Notes under the pieces: model-generated | Told to the model about the DNA's origin: nothing | Seen by the model: only the letters and a program-made list of their open reading frames with translations | The model's database searches: none | Translations under genes and position numbers: made by a program | Assembly (NCBI GenBank): GCA_022496205.1 | Contig: WTXD01000306.1 | Coordinates: 1 to 12,840 of the forward strand | DNA from: Gloeopeniophorella convolvens | Lineage: Eukaryota > Basidiomycota > Agaricomycetes > Russulales | Direction: 5' to 3' | Length of the DNA: 12,840 nucleotides | Part shown: positions 1-8,000 of the stretch, piece by piece | Position numbering within the stretch: the stretch's first letter is position 1 | How the letters are laid out: each line of letters opens with the position of its first letter

Positions 1-1
1 C

Positions 2-737
2 TTCGTCGCTGCCGTCCCTTCGGAGCGCGGGTACGCAGCCCGCGCCGCCGTCGCGCGCCCCTCGCCGCGGCCATCGAAGACGCCCCCGAAGCCCTCTCCG
101 CGCCCGCAGCCGTCCAAGCGCGCTTACGCGCGCCCGTCGCACACGCCCTCTCCGCGCCCGCAGCCGCCCCGAAGCCCTCCCGCGCCCCGCCGCGCGCCGC
201 GCGCCCGTCGCACACGCCCTCTCCGCGCCCGCACGCCTGTGCCGCGGCCCACGCCATCCAAGTCACGCCGTGCATACAACGCACGGCCGTCCCCGTCTCC
301 GCGCCCTCCGCATCCGTCGCCCTCCCCGCGTTCGAAGGGGCACGGCAAGCGCGGCGAAGAGGAGCAGCAGGTCATGCGCGGCACCAAGACAAATGTTAAG
401 GCTCAAGACGCGGAGGTTTGGGATGAGGAGCGCTGCCCGGTGCCGCTGTGGGCGTGCCCTGTCCGCGGTGCGCTCGACGCTGACGCATTCGAGTGTGTCG
501 ACCTGTGGGCGGACCTTGGCAGCTGCGGCGGATGTGCTACCGACGACATAGTGTACGTTTTCGCATATCCCCTCTGTTATTTCCCTGCTGACTAATCTAC
601 ACCGCAGTCATGACTGTACTGCGATCCCTCACACGCGTAGCGTGGGCTGCTCTGCTGGCCGTTGTGTGGCTCATTCGTGCGCGGAAGGTTACGTCGTTGC
701 CCCATGGCGTGACGCGTGCGTCCGCGTGCGTGCGTGA
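2..737 (+). CDS. PriA/CPL1-like cysteine-rich protein, 3' part (5' end outside window)
   Basis: The frame is open from base 2, so the start codon and any signal peptide lie upstream. Exon 2-552 encodes a linker rich in Pro, Ser and Arg (about 110 residues), then a Gly-His-Gly-Lys-Arg stretch that could be a Kex2-type site. The cysteine-rich domain follows: CPVPLWACP, FECVD, SCGGC. A 55-nt intron (553-607; GTACGT start, CGCAG end, CTGAC/CTAAT-like branch region) separates it from exon 608-737, which gives DCTAIPH, VGCSAGRC, SCAEGY and ACV before TGA at 735-737. This spacing matches the CPL1-like domain of basidiomycete PriA-type proteins, known mainly from fruiting-body and capsule-related genes; the molecular function is not established. 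Secretion and maturation at Lys-Arg are inferences. Splicing at 553 rather than 551 is required, because 551 leads straight to a stop. Domain call is strong; the linker frame is less certain because one repeat copy sits in another frame. Confidence 0.82.
129..234 (+). repeat. Imperfect tandem repeat in the Pro/Ser/Arg linker
   Basis: A block of about 34 bases starting CGCGCCCGTCGCACACG occurs at 129-162 and again at 200-233, 71 bases apart. A shorter related unit (CCCTCTCCGCGCCCGCAGCC) also occurs near 97-116. Because 71 is not a multiple of 3, the second full copy is read in a different frame: the first gives RPSHTPSPRP, the second an Arg-rich segment. The frame stays open in both. The repeat is low-complexity GC-rich DNA typical of linker expansion by slippage. 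Confidence 0.7.
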
Positions 738-2326
738 CCGCGTCAATGCGTCTCCGCGTAGCGCACGCCATTTGCACGCCTCTGCTGCGATGGTGGTTAT
801 CTAAAATGAAATCTGTGAGCGGTTTTTGTGCACCGCGCTAGATGCGGCAGTTGATCCGACATGGATATTTGCTTACGCGTCGTTTGCCTTGATTTGCAGA
901 AGTACATGTTTCGTTACGTTTTTGCTTTCGTGACTGTTCATAGATGGTGATTCGGACAAGTCAGTCAAATACTCAGATGGAAGAGAGTAGATGCGTGTTA
1001 GATTCCTTGCGAACTTTTACCCTCTATCTTACGATAAAATGTTTAAATCAAAGCTGGTTGATTCTTTTATGCGTTGGTGCGTCACGGATGAGAACGGATG
1101 GGATTGATGATTGGAAGTGGCGCGAACAAGTTGAACAATTGCAGGATGCCATGATGGTGCCGACATCTGGTTAGATGGATGTATATAGATGAACCGATTG
1201 ATCGGACTCGTAGCAAGCAAGGTAAACGCTCGCTGAGTCAACGGTTTCTGCCGGGGCCCTCAGCCCTGCTGCGTTTATGGCATGCAGGGCGGCGACTGAA
1301 TCGACTCGTCGCCCACTGCTTCATGGAGCATTTACAGAGAGGTGGCGATGTTCTAGGAGGGGCTCGACGGTGAGCTCGGTGATCGTCGGACTGCTGGCCG
1401 GGCCACATATTTGCGGATGGAAGGGCGGAGACCGGCAACAGAGCAGGGTAATGCTTGTTTGAGCAGTTAGCTCCGTGCAGAGCGCATTTGGCGCGCTGTC
1501 GACAAGCCGGGGCGCTGATGTCTTGATGCCGACGGAGACTTCTATCGGGACGTGACAGGGTATTCAGCGCGAATTTACGATGGGCTGAGCGACAGAGAGC
1601 ATGAATCGTACGATATTAAAGGAGATGCGAGAATGCAGCGTTGTTTGATGGTCAGGAGGCCTGGACGGGGCTGAGAAGACCTGGAGAGGACCACAGAAAG
1701 GGTGCGGGAAACTCCGCAGGAAGAGAGATGGAGGTGAGGTCAGCGGGATTACGTGCCCGGGAGTGGTCTGATTCCTTGCGTTACGCGCCCACATTCATCT
1801 CATCCTTTATTTCAAGGACCAGAACCTATTCGCCGACATGTTCCTCTTGCACCCCCGCCAACATCTCCGAGCACATCCTCGTCCTTCCCACTCCCTTCTT
1901 GAGTGAGCAGAATCCCCCCCCCCCCCCCCGGGCGCCATCACAGGTCCAAACCCGTCCGTTCCTTCCCTTGTCTGCCTCCCGGATCGGTGTCTGCAACCCA
2001 CCCTTCCGAACGCTCCCGCAAATCCCGCTTGACCACCTCGGTTTCGTGGTGCCCGGGTATCATTCCAACTATCTGTCTATTTGGTTCCAGAGCGCGGCGC
2101 CATCCGCTTCTTTGTAAAGCTGGCGTGCCCACTCTCTTCCCTCTCCGTATCCTGCATCGTGGCGCTCAGCGTTAAACGACTCTTACGAAACCGCTACGCC
2201 GTCTCCCAACACTCCGAAACTCTGGCTACTCTCCAACACACCAGGGATGGTGCGGAGGAGCAAGGGATCACCAGCAACAAAGACATCACGATCTCTGATG
2301 ACTGGCGCTTGAATGTCAATATTCGC
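738..2326. other. Intergenic region without a supportable gene
   Basis: Downstream of the PriA/CPL1-like stop, the first few hundred bases are AT-richer and presumably 3' UTR and spacer. Small open frames here, up to about 158 codons, show no recognisable motif and no convincing exon structure. From about 1845 to 2160 the plus strand is CT-rich, as in many fungal promoters and leaders, and includes 16 C in a row. From 2170 the frame leading into the gene at 2327 is already open with plausible codon use. A possible upstream exon exists: ATG 1838-1840 to 1902, GTGAGC donor at 1903, CTCAG acceptor ending at 2169. It joins in frame but is speculative. Two short adjacent hairpins at 1263-1290 and 1291-1313 look fortuitous. 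Confidence 0.5.
1914..1929 (+). repeat. Poly-C tract, 16 bases
   Basis: Sixteen consecutive C on the plus strand, followed directly by GGGCGCC, inside a CT-rich stretch upstream of the gene at 2327. Poly-dC/dG and pyrimidine-rich tracts are common in fungal promoters. The exact length of such a run is unreliable in sequence data. Confidence 0.9.
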
Positions 2327-3746
2327 ATGGGCGTAGCATTCCGCTCTGCGAAGGGTTCCGACGCAGTGCGTACAGCCATGCACACGATGGTGATCATAGT
2401 TCTCGCAACATTCGCAGGAATCGTCGGTTTCGTTACGGTACGTCCCATTTAACCTTAGAATAGTACCTCATCTGATTCGCAAGAAGAGTATCGCAGCACT
2501 GGCCGTGACGTGGCTTGTACCTGCTGCGGGCGCAGGACTTCCTGAGATGACGGACGACCCGCATCGCCGCATGCGCCCCATACAACCACGCGAGCTTCGT
2601 CGGTCCGTGAAAGCACCGAAGAAGGCGGATTCCCTTCCACGTCCTGAACCCATTCGTCAGGTCTCCTTCAACGAACCATCGCCGAAGCTACCATCGTCAG
2701 CGCCTGCAACAGTTCCCTCGTCCCCTCGTAATCGCATCGCGGGGCTACCACTTTGCAAGAGCCGTACACCACAGCGTGGGAACGTATCTCTTCCTCCCGT
2801 GGCTTTACCCATGCTCAATGATGGCTCACCTTTGTCGTCCGCTGAAACTTTGACTGAAGCCCCGGCTGATGCCAAGCGAGCGGCCTTCTCTGCGCGTCTC
2901 ACGCGCGCTCTATCGCATCACCGGGAGCGTCATCTGTCCCGGGCATCGACGTTCACGTCGGCGACGGCGTCATCGTATGCGACGGAGGTCTCGGAGTTCG
3001 GGGAGCAAGCCATGGGTAGTGGGAAAGCCGAGTCACGACCATTGTTGGAGCGTGCCTTGACCGTCGGATCTGGCGAGAAGCAGTCTCTTGTCGCCGAAAG
3101 AGGCAGGTTTGGATTCCTGAAGAAGTCCAAGACAGTCGATGGTCACTCCCGTTGTAAGTCGCTTGTCACATCGGGCCGTACGTTCTTTGTCTGACCTCGT
3201 CGGTTTCACCAAGTCTCCTCAGGTTCCGACCGGCGCATGAGCCGGAGCAGACCACCGCCCTTGCCTCTCCCTTCGCCGGTTCCTTTCAGTCCCTTGATTC
3301 GGTCGTCAGTTGACTCGCATCCTCGCCTGACCGCGTCACCGGAGCCTGCTACATCGACTCCGACTCCGGACCCCACATCCCCACCATCCACTTCATCTCG
3401 ACCGGCATCTTCCTCGTCAAAATCGGACCACCGCCGTACGGCGTCAACGTCATCGGCACCTTCAAAGCGACGCATCGCAGGAAAGGTATGCATGCGTAGG
3501 GATAAAGACAAGGACAAGCCTGTAGAGCCGAAGCCTGCACGCACACAACCTTACGGTCCTCCATACAACTGGATCCCTCCCACACCTGGGGCGTGGGGCG
3601 TTGCCGAGGATGTTGTCGATTCGGAAGCTAAGGAGCGACGGCGCAAACGCGCGAGTGCCCCCTCAGGCGACGGATCTTCACAATATGCCATGGCCCGCCA
3701 GCGCGATCAGTTAGGCAGTACTCCCGTGCCGCAGACCGCCAGATAG
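2327..3746 (+). CDS. Unrecognised protein with hydrophobic N-terminus and disordered basic/Pro/Ser-rich body
   Basis: Model: exons 2327-2437, 2484-3153 and 3223-3746, giving 434 aa. Intron 2438-2483 starts GTACGT and ends at CAAG; an end at 2486 also keeps frame. Intron 3154-3222 has GTAAGT, a CTGAC branch and CTCAG. The first 40 or so residues form one or two hydrophobic stretches across the first splice junction (VIIVLATFAGIVGFV, then SIAALAVTWLVPAAGAG), suggesting a membrane anchor. The rest is low in hydrophobics and rich in Ser, Pro, Arg and Lys. It holds a basic LKKSKT stretch, a Pro/Thr/Ser-only run around residues 260-320, a short ordered-looking motif PYGPPYNWIPPTPGAW near the C-terminus, and a KERRRKR cluster. 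I do not recognise a family. The start is uncertain: translation may begin further upstream through 2170-2326, or at ATG 2547, which would give 376 aa without the hydrophobic part. Confidence 0.6.
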
Positions 3747-4140
3747 CTACTGCACCGGTCGCGTGGTGTGTTACATCGAGTACGGCCCCCCTGCATGTGT
3801 ATCACCACCTCTCCCCACCGTTTGTTCATCGATCATTGTCGCTCCTTCGCTCGTTTATATACCTTATTTATTTGCATCTCATCGCGCGTAGTTTACATTA
3901 CATCCCCCGTCTCATACGTAGAGTCCTGCTCTCCCTGTTGTACTCGCTGTCGTTTCCGGAGTCTGTGCATACCTGTCGTCATCAGATTATGAGTATTGCT
4001 TTCACGACCACCCTCCGACCGAACGCGTAATCTAACGGCAGGAACATATACACGCTTCCATGTTGGCGCGTAAGCGCAGTTGGTAAACTGACGTCTATAG
4101 TTGGGGTTTCACAAAACGGCCACCGGCTCAGCCAAGGACC
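3747..4140. other. 3' flank of the 2327-3746 gene; intergenic
   Basis: A pyrimidine-rich, locally AT-rich stretch (around 3840-3900, with TTTATATACC and TTATTTATTT) following the TAG at 3744-3746. It is probably 3' UTR and spacer. The open frames of 74-77 codons here have no recognisable content. A 13-base match to the 5' half of a tRNA occurs at 4073-4085 and is listed separately. Confidence 0.5.
4073..4085 (+). pseudogene. Possible relic of a tRNA 5' half (A-box-like)
   Basis: AGCGCAGTTGGTA resembles the D-arm/A-box region of eukaryotic elongator tRNA-Met. No matching anticodon arm and no B box (GGTTCGA-like) follow within about 60 bases, so it is not an intact tRNA gene. A chance match is quite possible. 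Confidence 0.25.
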
Positions 4141-4150
4141 CTGTAAGAAT
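4141..4150 (+). repeat. Left 10-bp direct repeat (candidate target-site duplication)
   Basis: CTGTAAGAAT, identical to 4852-4861. It lies immediately outside TAGTCT at 4151, whose reverse complement AGACTA ends at 4851, next to the other copy. Confidence 0.5.
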
Positions 4151-4152
4151 TA

Positions 4153-4187
4153 GTCTACATCAACTTAAGGGGGTTTGGGTGGGGTAC
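4153..4187 (+). repeat. Left arm of 35-bp inverted repeat
   Basis: Begins GTCTACATCAACTTAAGG and continues through a G-rich part to GTAC. It pairs with 4758-4792 at 32 of 35 positions; one mismatch is near the outer end and two are in the G-tract. Confidence 0.85.
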
Positions 4188-4521
4188 AATTGGTTTCCCG
4201 TTTCGGACGAGCCATGTGCCACATTCGAAGGGTTGTGTCATTCCTAGTAGCATAATACAGTCACATGACCGGACGCGCCCCCAAGACGCGTCCATTTCCT
4301 TTGTCCCAATAATCAGTAAACTCTGCTCCTTCCATGGGCTCCCTAGTCTTAGTTTCCATTCAGAGGAGAACCAGGGCTATTTTAGTCAATTATCTGTCTA
4401 CTTGGCGGCCAGATGGGCCATGCGAGGCAGGTCAACGCTATGGAACCCACGCAAGAAATATGTCAAGACGAACGAGAACAACGAGAACATGGTTTATATA
4501 TTGACCAGATCAGACCTTTAG

Positions 4522-4606
4522 GATGTCCCTTTGGTGTAGTGGTTTTGTCCAATGGTTGCACATTCGTGAGTATTATGCAGGTTCGAACCCGGATGGGGTG
4601 TCTTTT
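4522..4606 (+). pseudogene. Degenerate tRNA-like sequence with A box, B box and T-run terminator
   Basis: TGGTGTAGTGG (from 4532) fits the Pol III A-box pattern and GGTTCGAACCC (4580-4590) fits the B box, at near-normal spacing. A run of six T (4603-4608), as in Pol III terminators, follows. The ends GATGTCCC (4522-4529) and GGGGTGTC (4594-4601) can pair over 8 bases if G-T pairs are allowed. A GTGT/GCAC D-stem can form, but the D-loop is swollen by about 13 bases with an internal near-repeat (AGTGGTT/AATGGTT). The anticodon arm is not canonical and no anticodon can be assigned. The 5' half resembles tRNA-Gln by general recall, which is an inference. It is most likely a tRNA pseudogene or the head of a tRNA-derived element rather than a working tRNA. 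Confidence 0.5.
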
Positions 4607-4757
4607 TTATTTGCATTGAGCGAGTGCTCAGCACATGCCACCCTCATCGTGTCATTGCCGTGATGAGTAGCCGGATATATCACACATTTCTGATTACACG
4701 CTACTTCAAAACAATAAGAGACGAGGCAACGCGATAATCTAAATGAGGAAGGTGTGT

Positions 4758-4792
4758 GTACCCCCCTCAAACCCCCTTAAGTTGATGCAGAC
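4758..4792 (-). repeat. Right arm of 35-bp inverted repeat
   Basis: GTACCCCCCTCAAACCCCC and the following TTAAGTTGATGCAGAC are the reverse complement of 4153-4187 with three mismatches. Confidence 0.85.
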
Positions 4793-4837
4793 CTTATCCA
4801 TCGCGGAACGACTGTCTTCCGCGATCGGCATAAGGTC
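4790..4837. repeat. Long hairpin at the right end of the candidate element
   Basis: The arms 4790-4807 (GACCTTATCC...TCGCGGA) and 4818-4837 (TCCGCGA...ATAAGGTC) are complementary except for two extra bases in the right arm, around a 10-base loop. The outer 8 and inner 8 pairs are perfect. The hairpin lies between the long inverted repeat and the right direct repeat. Confidence 0.75.
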
Positions 4838-4851
4838 GGCAACGGAGACTA

Positions 4852-4861
4852 CTGTAAGAAT
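4852..4861 (+). repeat. Right 10-bp direct repeat (candidate target-site duplication)
   Basis: CTGTAAGAAT, identical to 4141-4150. Confidence 0.5.
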
Positions 4862-4959
4862 CCCTCCACCATCCATCCAGCTGACAAACTGATACTATCA
4901 AACCAAGCCTACTCGTCATGGGCATAAGATGTCAGCAGCCCGCCGCGCTGACAGAGTAA

Positions 4960-4991
4960 CCCTGACACTGTCAGGGCCGCGCCTGCGCGGC
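4960..4991. other. Two adjacent short hairpins in the helicase 3' flank
   Basis: CCCTGAC/GTCAGGG (4960-4966 with 4970-4976, 3-base loop) is followed at once by GCCGCG/CGCGGC (4976-4981 with 4986-4991, 4-base loop). Both stems are perfect. They begin about 15 bases beyond the TAG of the minus-strand gene, so they would lie in its 3' UTR. A regulatory or end-formation role is conjecture. Confidence 0.5.
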
Positions 4992-5004
4992 TCTGATGAC
5001 AAGT

Positions 5005-8000
5005 CTAAGTGACGCCTCCACCGGCCGAGGCCATTCCGTCCGTCGTGAGCAGCGCTAGCATCGCGCCAATCACCGGGCTCTCTGCGACATCGAGTGCGCG
5101 GCCGTTGTCCAAGGCGCGCAGGAGGGCCGTATCCAGCAGTCGTCTGCGAGAATATTGATAACATAAGTGGATGGGCGTGGTGGAGTGGGTTAGGGCACGC
5201 ACCTCAGCTGTTGCACGAGGATTGCGATACGCGGCCACGCGCGTAGGCGCAGGATGCCCTCGCGCCCGCCTACGGTCAGTCCCCCGCGAACGTGGTCGAC
5301 CGCGATATGCCCGCCGAAGAGGAGCAGCGCGTACAGCGGGACCTGCGTATACGCGTCATCAGCACCAGACAAACCCGGAAGGAGGACGCGTGTACCTCGG
5401 TGACGTCGCGCAGGAACACCTTGGCCGTCTCGACGCGCGCAAAGCTGACCACGACACCCGAGCGCCAGCGCGCCTCGGCGAACAGCGCGCTCGCGGGGTG
5501 TATCCACACGCGCGCGCCGCGCATGTCTGTCGCGCGCCACTCGCGCGCGGCCGCGTCGCGCGCGACCGCGCCGCCCGCGTGCCGCGCGAACTTGACCGCG
5601 CCGCGCGGCAACGCGATGCGCGCGACGCGCGGGTAGAGCGCGGCGAGGAGGAGCGCTTTGAGCAGTGCGGGCTCGCGTGCGTGCGTGTTGAGCGCGGACG
5701 CGGAGGCGCGCAACGTAGGCGGGACGAGGCTCGCGCCCACGAGCGCGGCGAGGAGGTCCGTGCGAAGGCTCGAGATGTCGCGGATAGTCGTGAAGGAGAT
5801 GAAGTTCTGCGTTGGGGGGAGGGGGGTCGGTGCATGAGCGGTCCGAGGAGGGCGGAGGCGGGGGCGCGTACCTCGGAGCAGAAGGAACGCATTGCGCCGG
5901 TTGACTCTTCTTGTCGGATGCGCGTGCATTCGTCATATGCGCGCGCGTCGGTGAGTAGGTCGCTCTTCTCGGTCGAGAAACGTGCGCGCGCTCTGCTTAT
6001 AGCTAAGAACCAGCCAAGACGCAAATAAAGAGGGGGCTTACGTCGAAGCCTCTTCGCGCTTGTCCATAGGGCTCAAGAAGACGGGCTTCGAAGATAAGCA
6101 CGCGGCGATGGTCAATATTGGGTCGAGGCATCGGAAGACCGTGGCTAAAATGAGCATCTAGCAAAGACGAACGTCAGTCTGGTCGGTGTAGGCTGGCGAC
6201 TCTGCATACCTTGCCAAGGCGTAAATCAAGCGGAAGCAAAGCCTGCAGGGGAGTCAGGCGGCCATCGGTATAGCATCTGAAGTGCGCTCACCATATGTCG
6301 GCCCAACGCTGTCAAACGACCATCCTGATCTATCGCGCCGAGCTCCTCAAGCACAGATAACGCCTTGTCCATAGCTGCAACCTCCGGCGGGTCGATAGCC
6401 TTGCTCAAGAATTGCTACGTGCCAATGATGAGCTCGCTCTTTGACGACGCCCAGAACTGGCAGATAAACCCACCTTGACGTCCTCCTTTTCGCGCGTCAC
6501 CTTCACAGTCAGGCAGATGCTTTCTAATGGGACGCGCAGAATCTCGGGACGCGGGAACTGCGCCATCTTGCGCTCCCGCCCGCGCGTGTACAGCTTGTAA
6601 CACACGCCAGGGCGCGTGCGTCCCGCGCGACCGCGGCGCTGGCGTGCGGCGGCACGCGTGACCCACTGCTCGATGAGCTTCGTGAGGCCACTCTCGGTGT
6701 CGTATTCTGTCTCTTTTCACTTTGCCCGCATCGATGACATAGACGATGTCATCGATAGTGATAGACGTCTGTGCAGGATGATCTTAGGACGCAGAGCCGA
6801 GATACGGATACGAGGAAGGATTACCTCTGCGACATTGGTAGCTACGGACGATCTTCCATCTCGATGTCTGCGCGAACACTGCGCGCTGCTCATCGCTCGA
6901 CAGATTGGCGTGCAGCGGGAAGATTTCGCTTGCGAGGCGGACGGCGATTCTTGTAGAGATTCGATGCACTGCCTAATTTCTTGGACACCAGGAAGGAAGA
7001 TGAGGATTCCGCCCTTGTCGTCTGCGGTCTTCATGATGTGGTCAACGGTGGCGGTGATGAGCTGGTCGTGGGCGTGAGATATAGGAACCGTCTGCGTATT
7101 GACGGGAAGGAACATACAGCGTAGTCTACGCGGTCGGCGCGACTGATGGTTTGAATTGCTGTTGCAGCGCGTTCATCTAAGCCTGCAGTAAGATATTCAT
7201 GCCTGTCAGCTTGCAAATCTTCGTCGTCCCTCTTCTTTCCTCCACCTCCGCCGCCTCTGCCCGCGGAAGGCCGGTAGTCGATCGAAGTAATGAAGTCTTC
7301 CAGGAACCTGATCAATAGTCAATATGTCGTTTGGACGTGGTTCTAGAAAGACTCTTACTTGTCCTTGACAGGGGTGCGTGAACCCAGGTATGGCGAGTAG
7401 CGGCGCGTCGAAGAAGTAGCGAACAAAGGTCTCGTGGTTGATTGTGGCCGACATCAGTACAACCTTCAACGACGAATTCTGCTCAAGCAACTCTTTCAGC
7501 TCCAACAGCAGAAAGTCGCCATCCACGGAGCGTTCATGAACCTGAGCGATTCTGTCAAGTCCGCATAGTATAGTCCACTGGAAGAGAGCTAACCTCGTCA
7601 ACGACCACGTGCGTAACGCCACCAAAGTCATCCCCACCGCTGAGCCGCCGAAGCAAGACACCAGTAGTGCAGAAAAGAAGCTTCGTCTTCTCGGTCTGTT
7701 TGCTCTCGCCACGGATGGCATACCCGACCGAGCCATCGTCCAAGCGTTCTGCATGGACACGCGCAGCCACGGAAATGGCGGAAATACGACGAGGCTGGGT
7801 GATGAGAATGTTGGCACTAGAACCCTGGCCAGACTCGATGAGGGAGTCAAGGATAAACTGTGGTACTGCACAACATCCAGTTTCATGACCGTACCCTGTC
7901 TCTGGATTGGGTGGACTCACGCTGTGTAGTTTTACCAGATCCCGTCTCGCCAACTACGACCACGACCCTGGACTCGTTGAGCATGGAGAGGAATTCTTCC

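Larger units (their letters stand above)
4151..4851. mobile_element. Candidate non-autonomous inverted-repeat element (MITE-like), 701 bp
   Basis: The segment is bounded by TAGTCT at the left and AGACTA at the right and flanked by identical 10-bp direct repeats CTGTAAGAAT. A strong 35-bp inverted repeat (4153-4187 with 4758-4792, 32 of 35 positions matching) lies at the left edge and 59 bases inside the right edge. The right tail carries a further hairpin. There is no transposase-like frame, so any mobility would need an enzyme in trans. A 10-bp duplication is within the range of Mutator-like elements (8-11 bp), but the asymmetric position of the long inverted repeat is unusual, so the superfamily is open. 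It sits about 150 bp beyond the stop of the minus-strand helicase gene. Confidence 0.45.

Noticed and set aside
944..1174. Plus-strand open frame of 76 codons with a hydrophobic middle
   Set aside because: It is short, in AT-richer spacer DNA, with no homology I recognise and no linked exon.
1263..1313. Two small adjacent hairpins (GCCCTGC/GCAGGGC and GGCGAC/GTCGCC)
   Set aside because: Stems of 6-7 pairs with loops of 11-14 bases are expected by chance in GC-rich DNA, and nothing around them suggests a function.
1641..2117. Plus-strand open frame of 158 codons
   Set aside because: It crosses the poly-C tract and CT-rich leader-like DNA. It has no recognisable motif and its composition follows the local base bias.
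3485..3500. GTATGC donor-like site inside exon 3223-3746
   Set aside because: The only nearby acceptor would make an intron of about 14 nt, and the frame is open without splicing.
3206..3544. Minus-strand open frame of 112 codons
   Set aside because: It is the antisense of the Ser/Pro-rich exon 3223-3746; Asp/Gly-rich repeats here are a mirror of Ser/Pro codons.
5171..6028. Plus-strand open frame of 285 codons, and two more long open frames, over the C-terminal exons of the minus-strand helicase
   Set aside because: The region is extremely rich in GCG/CGC codons, so several frames lack stops. The product is mostly Arg and Ala with no motif, while the minus strand gives a conserved helicase C-terminus with good splice sites.
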